This document shows positions 29,695-37,787 of a stretch of DNA of 37,787 bases, piece by piece. The position numbers and the translations under genes are program-made. Below the pieces are notes generated by a model. It was not told the origin of the DNA and did not search any database. It saw only the letters and a list, made by a program, of their open reading frames with translations. The stretch comes from Pseudomonas putida. Lineage in GTDB: Bacteria; Pseudomonadota; Gammaproteobacteria; Pseudomonadales; Pseudomonadaceae. Each line of letters opens with the position of its first letter. Within the stretch, counting starts at the first letter, position 1. The stretch lies in assembly GCF_028682175.1 (NCBI RefSeq), contig NZ_JANHKS010000052.1, positions 1 through 37,787 of the forward strand, in the 5' to 3' direction.

Positions 29695-31443
29695 CTAGCC
29701 GTGCACAGGCAGGCTATGGGGAAACAACAGATCGACGAAGCGCTCGGCTGTCGGCTGTGGCTCGTGGTTGGCCAGGCCGCAGCGTTCGTTGGCTTCGATG
29801 AACACGTATTCCGGCTGGTCTGCGGCCGGGACCATCAGGTCCAGGCCCACCACCGGGATGTCCAGCGCTCGGGCGGCGCGGATGGCGGCGTCTTTCAACA
29901 CCGGGTGAAGGATCGCCGTGACGTCTTCCAGGCAGCCACCGGTGTGCAGGTTGGCCGTGCGCCGCACCGCCAGGCGCTGGTCGGCGGGCAGCACGCTGTC
30001 GAAGGTGAAGCCTGCGTCCTCCACGGTGCGACGGGTTTCCTCGTCCAGCGGGATCTTGCTTTCGCCACCGGTGGCGGCGGCACGGCGGCGGCTCTGGGCT
30101 TCGATCAACTGACCGATGGTGTGGCGCCCGTCGCCCATGATTTCGGCAGGGCGGCGAATGGCAGCGGCCACCACGTCAAAGCCGATGACGACGATGCGCA
30201 AATCCAGCCCTTCATGAAAGCTTTCCAGCAACACCCGTGAATCGAACTGCCGCGCACGCTCGACGGCGTCTTGCACGTCTTCAATGGTGCGCAGGTCCAC
30301 CGCCACGCCTTGGCCCTGCTCGCCGTCCACCGGCTTGACCACGATGCGTTCGTGCTCGTCGAGGAAGCCCAGGTTGTCGTCGGCATTGCCCGCCAGTTGC
30401 TGCACCGGCAGTTGCAAGCCGGCGGCTTTGAGGGCCTTGTGGGTCAGGCGCTTGTCCTGGCACAGGGTCATGCTCACGGCGGTGGTCAGGTCGCTCAGCG
30501 ACTCGCGGCAACGAATGCGTCGCCCTCCATGGATCAGGGTGAACAGGCCGGCTTCTGCGTCGTCCACCTGCACATCGATGCCGCGACGATGGGCCTCCTC
30601 GACGATGATCCGCGCATAGGGATTGAAGTCCGCCTGCGGGCCCGGGCCGAGAAACAGCTTTTCGTTGATGCCGTTCTTGCGCTTGATGGCGAAGGTCGGC
30701 AGGTTGCGAAAGCCCAGCTTGCTGTAGAGGTTCTTGGCCTGCTGGTTGTCGTGCAGCACCGAGAGGTCGAGATACGCAAGGCCGCGGCTCTGGAAATGCT
30801 CGATCAGGTGCCGCACCAGCACTTCGCCCACGCCGGGGCGGGTGCATTGCGGATCGACCGCCAGGCACCAGAGGCTGCTGCCGTTTTCCGGATCGTTGAA
30901 GGCCTTCTGGTGATTGAGGCCCATGACGCTGCCGATCACCGCGTTACTGGTTTCGTCCTCGGCGATCCAGTACACCGGGCCACCCTGATGGCGCGGAGTC
31001 AGCAGGGTCGGGTCGATGGGCAGCATGCCCCGGGCGATGTACAGGTTGTTGATGGCGGTCCAGTCTTCCTGGCTCTGGGCGCGGCGAATCCGAAAGCCGC
31101 GAAACACTCGCTGCGACGGACGATAGTCGCTGAACCACAGGCGCAGGGTGTCGGACGGGTCGAGGAACAGCTGCTGCGGCGATTGCGCCAGCACCTGTTG
31201 CGGCATTGCCACGTACAGCGCGATGTCTCGCTCGCCGGGCTTCTCGTTGAGGAGCTCGTTGGCCAGGGTCGCAGGGTCGGAGTAGGTGTGGCCGATCAGC
31301 AGCCGGCCCCAGCCGCAGTGCAGGGCCAGGGGCTCGGCGTCCGGCGTGCTGCCGTCTTCGGCAAAGCGCGCCTGCAGGCGCTCATAAGACGGCGCCTGCC
31401 CGCGCAGCAAGCGCTGGTTGAAGCTCGAAGCATTGGCTTTCAT
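29695..31443 (-). CDS. ngg: N-acetylglutaminylglutamine synthetase (GNAT plus ATP-grasp)
   Basis: This 582-residue fusion enzyme makes the NAGGN precursor. The N-terminal half contains a GNAT acetyltransferase domain (about 110-285; CLAVDPQCTRPGVGEVLVRHLIEHF is the acetyl-CoA segment). The C-terminal half is an ATP-grasp ligase (about 300-575; ERIVVKPVDGEQGQGVAVD and VVGLDLMVPA with the Glu/Asn metal site EANERCG). It acetylates and joins glutamine units for the osmolyte. I take the ATG at 31443, three bases after the asnO stop, over a preceding TTG. It is made with asnO as one operon. Confidence 0.95.
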   Translation of the reverse strand: MKANASSFNQRLLRGQAPSYERLQARFAEDGSTPDAEPLALHCGWGRLLIGHTYSDPATLANELLNEKPGERDIALYVAMPQQVLAQSPQQLFLDPSDTLRLWFSDYRPSQRVFRGFRIRRAQSQEDWTAINNLYIARGMLPIDPTLLTPRHQGGPVYWIAEDETSNAVIGSVMGLNHQKAFNDPENGSSLWCLAVDPQCTRPGVGEVLVRHLIEHFQSRGLAYLDLSVLHDNQQAKNLYSKLGFRNLPTFAIKRKNGINEKLFLGPGPQADFNPYARIIVEEAHRRGIDVQVDDAEAGLFTLIHGGRRIRCRESLSDLTTAVSMTLCQDKRLTHKALKAAGLQLPVQQLAGNADDNLGFLDEHERIVVKPVDGEQGQGVAVDLRTIEDVQDAVERARQFDSRVLLESFHEGLDLRIVVIGFDVVAAAIRRPAEIMGDGRHTIGQLIEAQSRRRAAATGGESKIPLDEETRRTVEDAGFTFDSVLPADQRLAVRRTANLHTGGCLEDVTAILHPVLKDAAIRAARALDIPVVGLDLMVPAADQPEYVFIEANERCGLANHEPQPTAERFVDLLFPHSLPVHG

Positions 31444-31446
31444 CAA

Positions 31447-33219
31447 TCACAGTCCTTGTTCACTGAGCCACAGGTTCAGGGCCGCGAGTTGCCACAGCTT
31501 AGAGCCGCGCAATGGGGTCAATTGACCGTCGGGGTTGGTCAGCAGGGTGTCGAGCATGGTCGGGTTGAACAGGCCGCGATCCTGGCTGGGGTCCAGCAGC
31601 AGGTCACGCACCCAGTTCAGCGTATCGCCCTCAAGGTGCTTGAGACCCGGCACCGGGAAATAGCCTTTCTTGCGGTCGATGACCTCGGACGGGATGACCA
31701 GGCGCGCCGCTTCCTTGAGCACCTGCTTGCCGCCGTCAGGCAGCTTGAAACGTGCCGGAACTCGGGCCGACAGTTCGACCAGGCGATAGTCCAGAAACGG
31801 CGTGCGCGCTTCCAGGCCCCAGGCCATGGTCATGTTGTCGACGCGCTTGACCGGGTCGTCCACCAACATCACCGTGCTGTCCAGACGCAGGGCCTTGTCC
31901 ACGCCTGCATCGGCGCCGGGCATGGCGAAGTGTTCGCGGACAAAATCACCGGCCGCGTCATTGGCGGTCAGCCATTGCGGCGCGACGGTCTTCGCGTATT
32001 CGTCGTAGCTGCGGTCGAAGAAGGCGTCGCGATAGGCCGCGTACGGGTCGTTCGCGCCGTCCACCTGCGGGTACCAGTGGTAACCGGCGAACAGCTCGTC
32101 CGCACCCTGGCCGCTCTGCACCACCTTGCAGTGCTTGGCGACTTCGCGGGACAACAGGTAGAAGGCGATGCAGTCGTGGCTGACCATCGGCTCACTCATG
32201 GCGCGGAACGCCGCAGGCAACTGCTCGATGATCTCGCTTTCCTTGATGCGCAACTGATGGTGATGGGTGCCGTAATGTTTGGCGATCAGGTCCGAATACT
32301 GGAACTCGTCGCCGCGTTCGCCGCCCGCATCCTGGAAGCCGATGGAAAAGGTCGACAGGTCTTTCACGCCGACTTCACGCAAGAGGCCGACGAGCATGCT
32401 CGAATCGACGCCGCCGGACAGCAGCACGCCCACATCCACCGCCGCCCGTTGGCGAATCGCCACCGCTTCACGGGTGCTGTCGAGCACACGGTCGCGCCAG
32501 TCTTCCAGGGTCAGGTTGGCTTCATCGGTGTGAGGGCCGTAGGGCAGGGTCCACCAGGTTTTCTGCTCGACCTTGCCCCCGGCACTCACACGCATCCAGG
32601 TGGCGGGCGGAATTTTTTCGACGCCGGCCAGCAAGGTGCGCGGGGCAGGGACCACGGCATGGAAGTTCAGGTAGTGGTTCAACGCCACCGGATCGAGCAT
32701 CGGACTGATGTCGCCGCCTTTGAGCAAGGCAGGCAGGGCCGAAGCGAAACGCAGGCGCTTGTCGGTGAGCGACAGGTACAGGGGTTTGACGCCCAGGCGG
32801 TCGCGGGCGATGAACAGGCTGTTGTTGTCGCGCTCCCAGATGGCAAAGGCAAACATGCCGTTGAGCTTGGGCAGGATGTCGGCGCCCCAGGCGTGATAAC
32901 CCTTGAGCAGCACTTCGGTATCGCCACCGGAATGGAATTGATAGCCCAGGCTTTCCAGTTCGGCACGCAGTTCGGGAAAGTTGTAGATCGCGCCGTTGAA
33001 GGCCAGGGACAGGCCCAGATGGCTGTCGATCATCGGCTGCGCCGAGCCGTCGGACAGGTCCATGATTTTCAGGCGGCGATGGCCCAGGGCAATCGGCCCC
33101 TGGCTATGAAAGCCCCACGCATCCGGCCCGCGAGGCGCCAGGTGATGGGTGATGCGTTCTACTGCGGCGAGGTCCGCAGGTTGGTTGTCGAAACGTAACT
33201 CTCCAGCTAATCCGCACAT
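31447..33219 (-). CDS. asnO: N-acetylglutaminylglutamine amidotransferase (asparagine synthase-like)
   Basis: This 590-residue class II glutamine amidotransferase/asparagine-synthetase homologue forms the C-terminal amide of NAGGN, which accumulates under salt stress. Catalytic C2 (MCGLAGELRF), the GATase segment LAFNGAIYNFPELR and RPL-type RDRLGVKPLY lie in the first 200 residues. The ATP-PPi loop LSGGVDSS (267-274) starts the synthetase domain. TAAGGACTT precedes the ATG. It is the first gene of the asnO-ngg-peptidase operon; the 230-base gap upstream with a REPIN should hold an osmotically controlled promoter I could not define. Confidence 0.95.
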   Translation of the reverse strand: MCGLAGELRFDNQPADLAAVERITHHLAPRGPDAWGFHSQGPIALGHRRLKIMDLSDGSAQPMIDSHLGLSLAFNGAIYNFPELRAELESLGYQFHSGGDTEVLLKGYHAWGADILPKLNGMFAFAIWERDNNSLFIARDRLGVKPLYLSLTDKRLRFASALPALLKGGDISPMLDPVALNHYLNFHAVVPAPRTLLAGVEKIPPATWMRVSAGGKVEQKTWWTLPYGPHTDEANLTLEDWRDRVLDSTREAVAIRQRAAVDVGVLLSGGVDSSMLVGLLREVGVKDLSTFSIGFQDAGGERGDEFQYSDLIAKHYGTHHHQLRIKESEIIEQLPAAFRAMSEPMVSHDCIAFYLLSREVAKHCKVVQSGQGADELFAGYHWYPQVDGANDPYAAYRDAFFDRSYDEYAKTVAPQWLTANDAAGDFVREHFAMPGADAGVDKALRLDSTVMLVDDPVKRVDNMTMAWGLEARTPFLDYRLVELSARVPARFKLPDGGKQVLKEAARLVIPSEVIDRKKGYFPVPGLKHLEGDTLNWVRDLLLDPSQDRGLFNPTMLDTLLTNPDGQLTPLRGSKLWQLAALNLWLSEQGL

Positions 33220-33357
33220 AAGTCCTTACCGGTTTTCCGTTGGGGAACGTGGCCGGGGAAGTCCGGCTACCCTAAGACTGACCGGTGAGGATTGTGAGAG
33301 TTTTAGAACGATCGGTTATAAGGACGAGGGTTTACACCATTCCGGCAGGTACGCGAT

Positions 33358-33429
33358 CCCGTAGCAGCACGGCTTGCCGGCGGGGGCGATCTTGAGGCCG
33401 CTCCCGCCGGCAAGCCGTGCTGCTACGGG
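33358..33429. repeat. REPIN family A, copy 7 (short-loop form)
   Basis: A compact 72-bp pair has arms CCCGTAGCAGCACGGCTTGC and reverse complement around gatcttgaggc. Its centre matches that of the truncated copy at 11. It lies between the AttH-like gene stop and the asnO leader. Confidence 0.92.
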
Positions 33430-33452
33430 GTATGCGGCGTGGTCGAGAGCGC

Positions 33453-34541
33453 TCAATACCCGGTCATTTCCAGATACCCCACGCCTTTCTGGCTGCCGCT
33501 GACGGTCACCGGGCCTTCCCAGTAGGGAATCTGCAAATTCATCCACGCCTGTGTGTTGAGCGCCTCGACCGAGATGTCCAGGCCTTTGGCCGGGATCTTC
33601 ACCGACCATTGTGTGGGCATGTCGCGGCCATCGACGTCGGTGGTGTCCTGGGGCTCAAGTTCTATGTCGCCCGCCTTGAGCAACTGCGTGCTGCCATCGG
33701 CACCGATCCAGGTGCCGGTCAGGTACGGCGCGCCTTCTTTTTGCCGCATGCGGTAGAGCATCACCTCCGAGCCGTCATTCAAGTGCAGGGAGAACCAGTC
33801 CCAGCCGGTCTGGTTTTCGGTCAGCGGCTGGCTGCTCCATTCCCGGTCCAGCCATGCCGGGCCTGACACTTGATAAGCCTTGCCGTCGATCTCGATGCTG
33901 CCCTCGGCCTGAAAGAATGGCTGGCTGTAGTAATACGACGCCTGGCCCTGCTCGGACTTCTGGCTGAAGCCCTGCTTGCCTTGCAGCACCAGCGGCTTGC
34001 TGGCGGTGAGGTGCAGGTTGTAGGCGAACTTCGGATCCTGCGCGGTCAATTGCATGCTCGCCAGTGGATCGTCGGAAGTCGATTGACTGCTCAGCGTCCA
34101 GTTGTCGATCCACGCCGAAAACGGCGCAGAGGTCACGCCCGCCTGACCGACGCCGCCTCTCGCATAGGCTTCGGCGGCGTAGTGCTCGTCGCTGGAGGTC
34201 ACTGCTGCGTGGCCCATCCACAGGTTGCGATTGCTCCAGCCCTGGTCGCTGTTTTCAACGCTGGCCGAGCGGGGCAGGGCGTTGCGGAACAGCGTCCACT
34301 GCACACCGAATGACTCGCCGTCGGCGTTTGTCAGGTTGGCGGTGATGTACCACCACTCGATGCGAAAATCGTTGTGCGGGCCGTGATCCTCCGGGAACGA
34401 CCAGCGCTTGTCCGGCGTCACCTGCGCGTAGCTGGCGGCATCGTCGGCGAGGCCAGCGAAGCCTTTCTCTTCTTCGGGCTTGTCATCGCAGCCGCTCAAC
34501 AGCAGCACCACCATCAGCAGGGCAATCGCCTTAGGTTTCAT
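33453..34541 (-). CDS. AttH/CrtC-like lipocalin-fold lipoprotein
   Basis: This 362-residue predicted lipoprotein has lipobox LLSGC with C18. The mature protein has the CrtC/AttH domain: FPEDHGPHNDFRIEWWYITANL near the N-terminus, GPAWLDREWSSQPLTENQTGWDWFSLHL in the middle and a C-terminal barrel-like half with GVGYLEMTGY. Relatives include Agrobacterium AttH and carotenoid 1,2-hydratase. Here it sits with an ABC ATPase and permease, overlapping the permease gene by 11 bases, so a lipid-like or hydrophobic cargo is plausible. The D/E after C18 (CDDK) suggests possible retention at the inner membrane by the +2 rule, though Pseudomonas rules differ. Confidence 0.88.
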   Translation of the reverse strand: MKPKAIALLMVVLLLSGCDDKPEEEKGFAGLADDAASYAQVTPDKRWSFPEDHGPHNDFRIEWWYITANLTNADGESFGVQWTLFRNALPRSASVENSDQGWSNRNLWMGHAAVTSSDEHYAAEAYARGGVGQAGVTSAPFSAWIDNWTLSSQSTSDDPLASMQLTAQDPKFAYNLHLTASKPLVLQGKQGFSQKSEQGQASYYYSQPFFQAEGSIEIDGKAYQVSGPAWLDREWSSQPLTENQTGWDWFSLHLNDGSEVMLYRMRQKEGAPYLTGTWIGADGSTQLLKAGDIELEPQDTTDVDGRDMPTQWSVKIPAKGLDISVEALNTQAWMNLQIPYWEGPVTVSGSQKGVGYLEMTGY

Positions 34542-37011
34542 TGGCGAAGGTCCTCAACAAATCGGCAGGGCGGGTGCGGTACAGGCGATACAGCGGCCAG
34601 GCCGACGCCAGCAGGATGGCAAGCATCGCCAGCAGCATCAGGCGCAGCAGCTGCATGGGGAAGATCTGCCACGGCAGGCGCCAGCCGAAGGCCTGCACGT
34701 TGATCACTGCATCCAGGCACCACGCCAGCAACAGCCCCAATGGAATCGCCAGCACCAGGGTCAGAACCGCCAGCAGCCAGGTTTGCGCCAGGTTGAGCAG
34801 CATCAGTTGCCGGCGCGTCACGCCCAGCGCCCACAGTGGCGCCAGTTGTCCCAGACGGCTCTGGCTCTGGGTCAGCAGGCTGATGAACAGCGCCACACCG
34901 GCCACCATCAGCGTCAGGCTGTTGAGGGCGGCAGTGGCGGCGAAGGTGCGTTCGAACACCTGCCGCGACCAGGCCTTGAGCTGGATCTGGTCGACGATGC
35001 GGTTGTCGTCGATGGTGAATTTGTTGTGCAGCACCCGCAGCAATTGCGGGATGGCGCGAGGGTCGATGCGCAGGTTGAAGCGATTGGGTGCCAGGTTCGG
35101 CCAGTGCTCGAGCAGGTGGTCCGAGTTGACCAGAATGTGGCCCTTGGGGTTGCCGTAGTCGGCATAGATACCGACCACACGCAGCTGCCATCCGCCCTCG
35201 GGGGCGGGCAGCGTGACCTCATCGCCGACGCCGACGTTCAGCCGCCGGGCCAACTGTTCGCTGAGCATCAGGGTGTCGTCCTTGGCCAGTTGCCCCCAGG
35301 GATCGTCGCCCGCCGCTTCCAGCAACGGCCAGTGTTGCCGGTAGTGCGGGTTATCGATGATGCCGTACAGCTCGGCAGGCCAGCCGTGCAGTTGCAGCGA
35401 CACCTGCCAGTTGGGCAACACGGCGGAAGTCAGCGGTTGCTCGCTCAGCCATTTCTGCAAGGGTGCTGCCTGTGCGGCGTTCTGCGGATTGATGTACAGC
35501 TCGGCGCTCAGGCGTTGTTCCAGCCAGTGGTTGAAGGTCTGGCGAAAACCTGCGGTCATGCTGCCCGCACCGATGTTGGCGGCCATCGCCAGCAGCAGCG
35601 CCATCAACGCCAGACTCAGGGCTGGCAGTTGCTGACGGCAGTCGGCGAGAAACCACTGGCCCAGCACCGAGCGGCTCTTGCCCAGCAAGACGTTGAGCAG
35701 GGCGTTGAGCAACACCGGCAAGCCCAGTGCCGCACTCAGCAACAGGCTGGCCATCAGGACGAAACCCACCGCCAGGCTGTTGCCGAATACCGCAGCCAGA
35801 ATGGCGATCAGCGCGGCGATGGCGGCAATCCAGCCCTGGCGCTTGAGCCAGCGGGCGTGGGTGTCCTGCCAGGCCTGGGCGTTGGCCAAGGCCAGCAACG
35901 GCAGGCGCGCCGCGCGCAACAGGCTGCTGGCACCGGCGAGAAACGCCCCCAGCAGGCTGACCCCCAGCCCGCTCAGCCACCACCAGATGCTGAGGTTGAG
36001 GTGCCCGGCCACTTCGGCGCCATACAGCCCGCGCAGGCTGGCGGCGACGTCCGGCAGCAGCACGCTGGCCAACCAGTAACCGCTGATGACCCCGGCAATG
36101 CCGCCGAGCAGGGCCAGCACGCCCAGTTCGATCACCAGGCTGCCGATCAGCCCTCGTGCACTGACCCCGCAAGCCCGCAGATTGCGCAGCAGGCCACGGC
36201 GCTGTTCCAGCGCTAGGCCAATCGCCGCATGCACGATGAACAGCCCGACCACGAACGACAGAAAGCCCAAGGCGTCCAGATTCAGGTGGAAGCTTTCGGT
36301 GAGGCGACCCAGGTCGTTGTCTTCGCCGCTCTTGCGCATCACCAGTTCGCCCTTGATCCCGTCGGGCAGCTCGGGGCTGCTGTCGGCGAAATCCCTGGGC
36401 AGGATCAGCCGGGAAATCTGCCCCGGCTGGTTGAGCAGTTGCTGGGCGAAACCGATGTCCATCATCAACAGCCCCGGCGCCATGTCGGCCTGGGCCCGCA
36501 AGGGCGGCAGGATCTGCCCGTTCTCGCTGACAGGGCGCTCGCCTTCGTGCAGCCCCAGCGCTTGCATGGTCTGCGGGGAAATCCAGGTGCTGCCCGGCGG
36601 GGTGAAGAAGTCGACGATCTGCTCGGTGTCCAGCGATTGCCCCGCCAGCGCGGTATTGACGGGCAGCGACACCGGCTCGATGCCCAGCACGGTCAGGCGC
36701 TGGTCGGGCAAGTCCTTGAGCGTGACCCGCCCGCGCAGTGCGGGGGATACCGGCCAGCCATCGCGGCGCAGGGTGACGAACAGCTCCTGGGAGAAGTTCG
36801 CGCCGTTGGGCGCCACCAGAATCTTTTGTGGCTCGCCGCCAATCAGCTGCGCGGCCCGGGAATAGCTTTCCTGGGCCTGACTGTTGAGCGCCTGCACGCC
36901 GGTCAGCAGGCTGGTGGCCAGCCACAGCCCGGTGAGCACGCTGAAGAATTGCACAGGGTGACGCCGCCAGTGGCTGAGCAGCGCCTTGAGCGTCCAGAAG
37001 AATACCGGCAT
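34531..37011 (-). CDS. FtsX/MacB-type ABC transporter permease
   Basis: This 826-residue inner-membrane protein has an N-terminal helix (about 17-37), a large periplasmic MacB_PCD-like region (about 40-240), a group of helices (about 250-450), a second periplasmic domain and a C-terminal FtsX helix set (about 690-810). This ten-helix type resembles the duplicated permeases of AttFG/lipoprotein-export-like systems. The start overlaps the ATPase stop by one base (TGATG). With the ATPase and an AttH-like lipoprotein it forms a likely mechano-transmission ABC system rather than a solute importer. The cargo is not known. Confidence 0.92.
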   Translation of the reverse strand: MPVFFWTLKALLSHWRRHPVQFFSVLTGLWLATSLLTGVQALNSQAQESYSRAAQLIGGEPQKILVAPNGANFSQELFVTLRRDGWPVSPALRGRVTLKDLPDQRLTVLGIEPVSLPVNTALAGQSLDTEQIVDFFTPPGSTWISPQTMQALGLHEGERPVSENGQILPPLRAQADMAPGLLMMDIGFAQQLLNQPGQISRLILPRDFADSSPELPDGIKGELVMRKSGEDNDLGRLTESFHLNLDALGFLSFVVGLFIVHAAIGLALEQRRGLLRNLRACGVSARGLIGSLVIELGVLALLGGIAGVISGYWLASVLLPDVAASLRGLYGAEVAGHLNLSIWWWLSGLGVSLLGAFLAGASSLLRAARLPLLALANAQAWQDTHARWLKRQGWIAAIAALIAILAAVFGNSLAVGFVLMASLLLSAALGLPVLLNALLNVLLGKSRSVLGQWFLADCRQQLPALSLALMALLLAMAANIGAGSMTAGFRQTFNHWLEQRLSAELYINPQNAAQAAPLQKWLSEQPLTSAVLPNWQVSLQLHGWPAELYGIIDNPHYRQHWPLLEAAGDDPWGQLAKDDTLMLSEQLARRLNVGVGDEVTLPAPEGGWQLRVVGIYADYGNPKGHILVNSDHLLEHWPNLAPNRFNLRIDPRAIPQLLRVLHNKFTIDDNRIVDQIQLKAWSRQVFERTFAATAALNSLTLMVAGVALFISLLTQSQSRLGQLAPLWALGVTRRQLMLLNLAQTWLLAVLTLVLAIPLGLLLAWCLDAVINVQAFGWRLPWQIFPMQLLRLMLLAMLAILLASAWPLYRLYRTRPADLLRTFANET

Positions 37012-37679
37012 CAGGCTTCGCCTTCGCCAGCCAGACGGCCCAGATGCAGTACGGTCTGGCGATGCAGGCGTGCCGCGATTCGCGGGCTGTGGGTCACCAT
37101 TAACAGGCTGGTGGGGGTGTCGGCCAGCAGGTCCATCAGCAGATTCAGGACTTCATCGCTGGTGTTTTCGTCGAGGTTGCCAGTGGGTTCATCGGCCAGC
37201 AGCAGGCCGGGGCGCGAGGCCAGGGCGCGGCCAATGGCGACGCGCTGCTGTTGGCCGCCGGAGAGTTGTTCGGGGTAGCGCTTGAGCAGGGCACCCAGGC
37301 CCAGACGCTCGGTCAGCTCGGCTTGCCACTGCGGATCGAAGCGCCCGGCGAGCCGCGCCTGAAAGGCCAGGTTGTCCTCGACCTTGAGGCTGCCGATCAG
37401 GTTGAACTGCTGGAACACCAGGCCGATTTCCGTGCGCCGCCAGTTGGCCAGTTGCGGCTCGTTCATCTGGTCGAGCCTGTGGCCGGCGATGTCGATGCTG
37501 CCCTGATCGACCTGGTCCAGGCCGGCCACCAGGTGCAACAGGGTGCTCTTGCCGCTGCCGGACTCGCCCATCAGCGCCAGGCTTTCGCCCTGGCCCAATT
37601 GCAAATCCACCCCCTGCAACACCGCCAGCGGGCCTTGGGCCGTGGCATAGCTCTTGAACACGCCTTGGACTTGCAGCAT
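37011..37679 (-). CDS. ABC transporter ATP-binding protein (LolD/MacB type)
   Basis: This 222-residue ATPase is of the LolD/FtsE/MacB class. It has Walker A GESGSGKST (38-46), signature LSGGQ (139-143) and Walker B LLLADEPTGNLD (159-170) with the class-typical TGNLD. I chose the ATG at 37679, 7 bases after AGGTG, over one two codons upstream, which is too close to that site. It heads the minus-strand operon ATPase-permease-AttH-like lipoprotein. It powers an FtsX-type permease, consistent with periplasmic mechanical work rather than transport through the membrane. Confidence 0.92.
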   Translation of the reverse strand: MLQVQGVFKSYATAQGPLAVLQGVDLQLGQGESLALMGESGSGKSTLLHLVAGLDQVDQGSIDIAGHRLDQMNEPQLANWRRTEIGLVFQQFNLIGSLKVEDNLAFQARLAGRFDPQWQAELTERLGLGALLKRYPEQLSGGQQQRVAIGRALASRPGLLLADEPTGNLDENTSDEVLNLLMDLLADTPTSLLMVTHSPRIAARLHRQTVLHLGRLAGEGEA

Positions 37680-37755
37680 CGACATGCACCTGACAGAAGG
37701 GTACGAGGAGCATACCGGGCAGGCCTCTGTTCTGCACCTGCCGCGCATGCACCTC

Positions 37756-37787
37756 CCCGTAGCAGCACGGCTTGCCGGCGGGGGCGG
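37756..37787. repeat. REPIN family A, copy 8, truncated by window end
   Basis: The left arm CCCGTAGCAGCACGGCTTGC of a family A element is present and the right arm is cut off by the end of the window. With the truncated copy at 11-62, both window ends lie in the same repeat family. Confidence 0.88.

Noticed and set aside
30271..33198. A 975-codon open frame on the plus strand, antisense to asnO and ngg
   Set aside because: Its protein is rich in Gln, His, Arg and Val with no recognisable domain, and the opposite strand has two well-conserved enzymes; it is a GC-bias shadow.
9135..37787. Repeated GTAGCAGCACGG units as a CRISPR array
   Set aside because: Copies are kilobases apart, palindromic pairs, with no regular spacers and no cas genes.

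Overview
The window reads as a chromosomal segment of a fluorescent-group Pseudomonas. The evidence is GC-rich codon use, three classes of Pseudomonas REP/REPIN repeats between genes, and marker loci such as minCDE-rluA-apeB, betX with yjcH-actP, the NAGGN osmoprotectant genes and a CrcZ-type small RNA. The gene order from about 9.2 to 25.6 kb matches what I recall of the P. aeruginosa PAO1 PA3234-PA3247 block; this is memory, not a search. The first 10 bases match the tail of an Illumina adapter and both ends lie inside the same repeat family, so this is probably a whole assembly contig broken at repeats.

Layout. (1) 0.15-6.7 kb: a minus-strand ABC importer operon (binding protein, cytoplasmic alkaline-phosphatase-superfamily hydrolase, two permeases, ATPase) with a HAD phosphatase downstream and a divergent GntR/UTRA regulator. 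The divergent promoter carries two DasR/PhnF-like operator candidates and two Pho-box candidates. Together they suggest uptake and breakdown of an organophosphorus compound. (2) 6.9-10.6 kb: a MscS-type channel and an M18 aminopeptidase. (3) 10.9-13.6 kb: rluA and the minCDE division-site operon. (4) 13.8-17.0 kb: a lipid A acyltransferase and a patatin-like lipase on the plus strand, convergent with a pirin. (5) 17.2-19.9 kb: a periplasmic alpha/beta hydrolase overlapping a MlaA-like gene, and a divergent small membrane protein. (6) 20.0-22.1 kb: an unannotated-looking stretch that I read as a CrcZ/CrcY/CrcX-family Hfq-sequestering sRNA with a sigma-54 promoter, downstream of a GH17 beta-glucan glucosyltransferase. 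(7) 22.5-25.7 kb: betX, then yjcH-actP. (8) 25.8-28.1 kb: small genes (DUF3309, SDR, YnfA, a CsrA/RsmA paralogue, YheU). (9) 28.4-33.2 kb: the NAGGN osmoprotectant operon. (10) 33.5-37.7 kb: an ABC exporter-type ATPase and permease with an AttH/CrtC-like lipoprotein.

How the parts connect. Many genes deal with the envelope, osmotic stress or carbon uptake: lipid A acylation, MlaA, a MscS channel, betaine binding, NAGGN and a glucan synthase. The sRNA would release transporter and catabolic mRNAs from Hfq/Crc repression, and the yjcH-actP mRNA here has a matching A-rich motif at its start codon. No prophage, CRISPR array, insertion sequence, tRNA or rRNA was seen. The most notable items are the sRNA locus, the organophosphorus operon with its regulatory region, and the hydrolase-MlaA gene pair.
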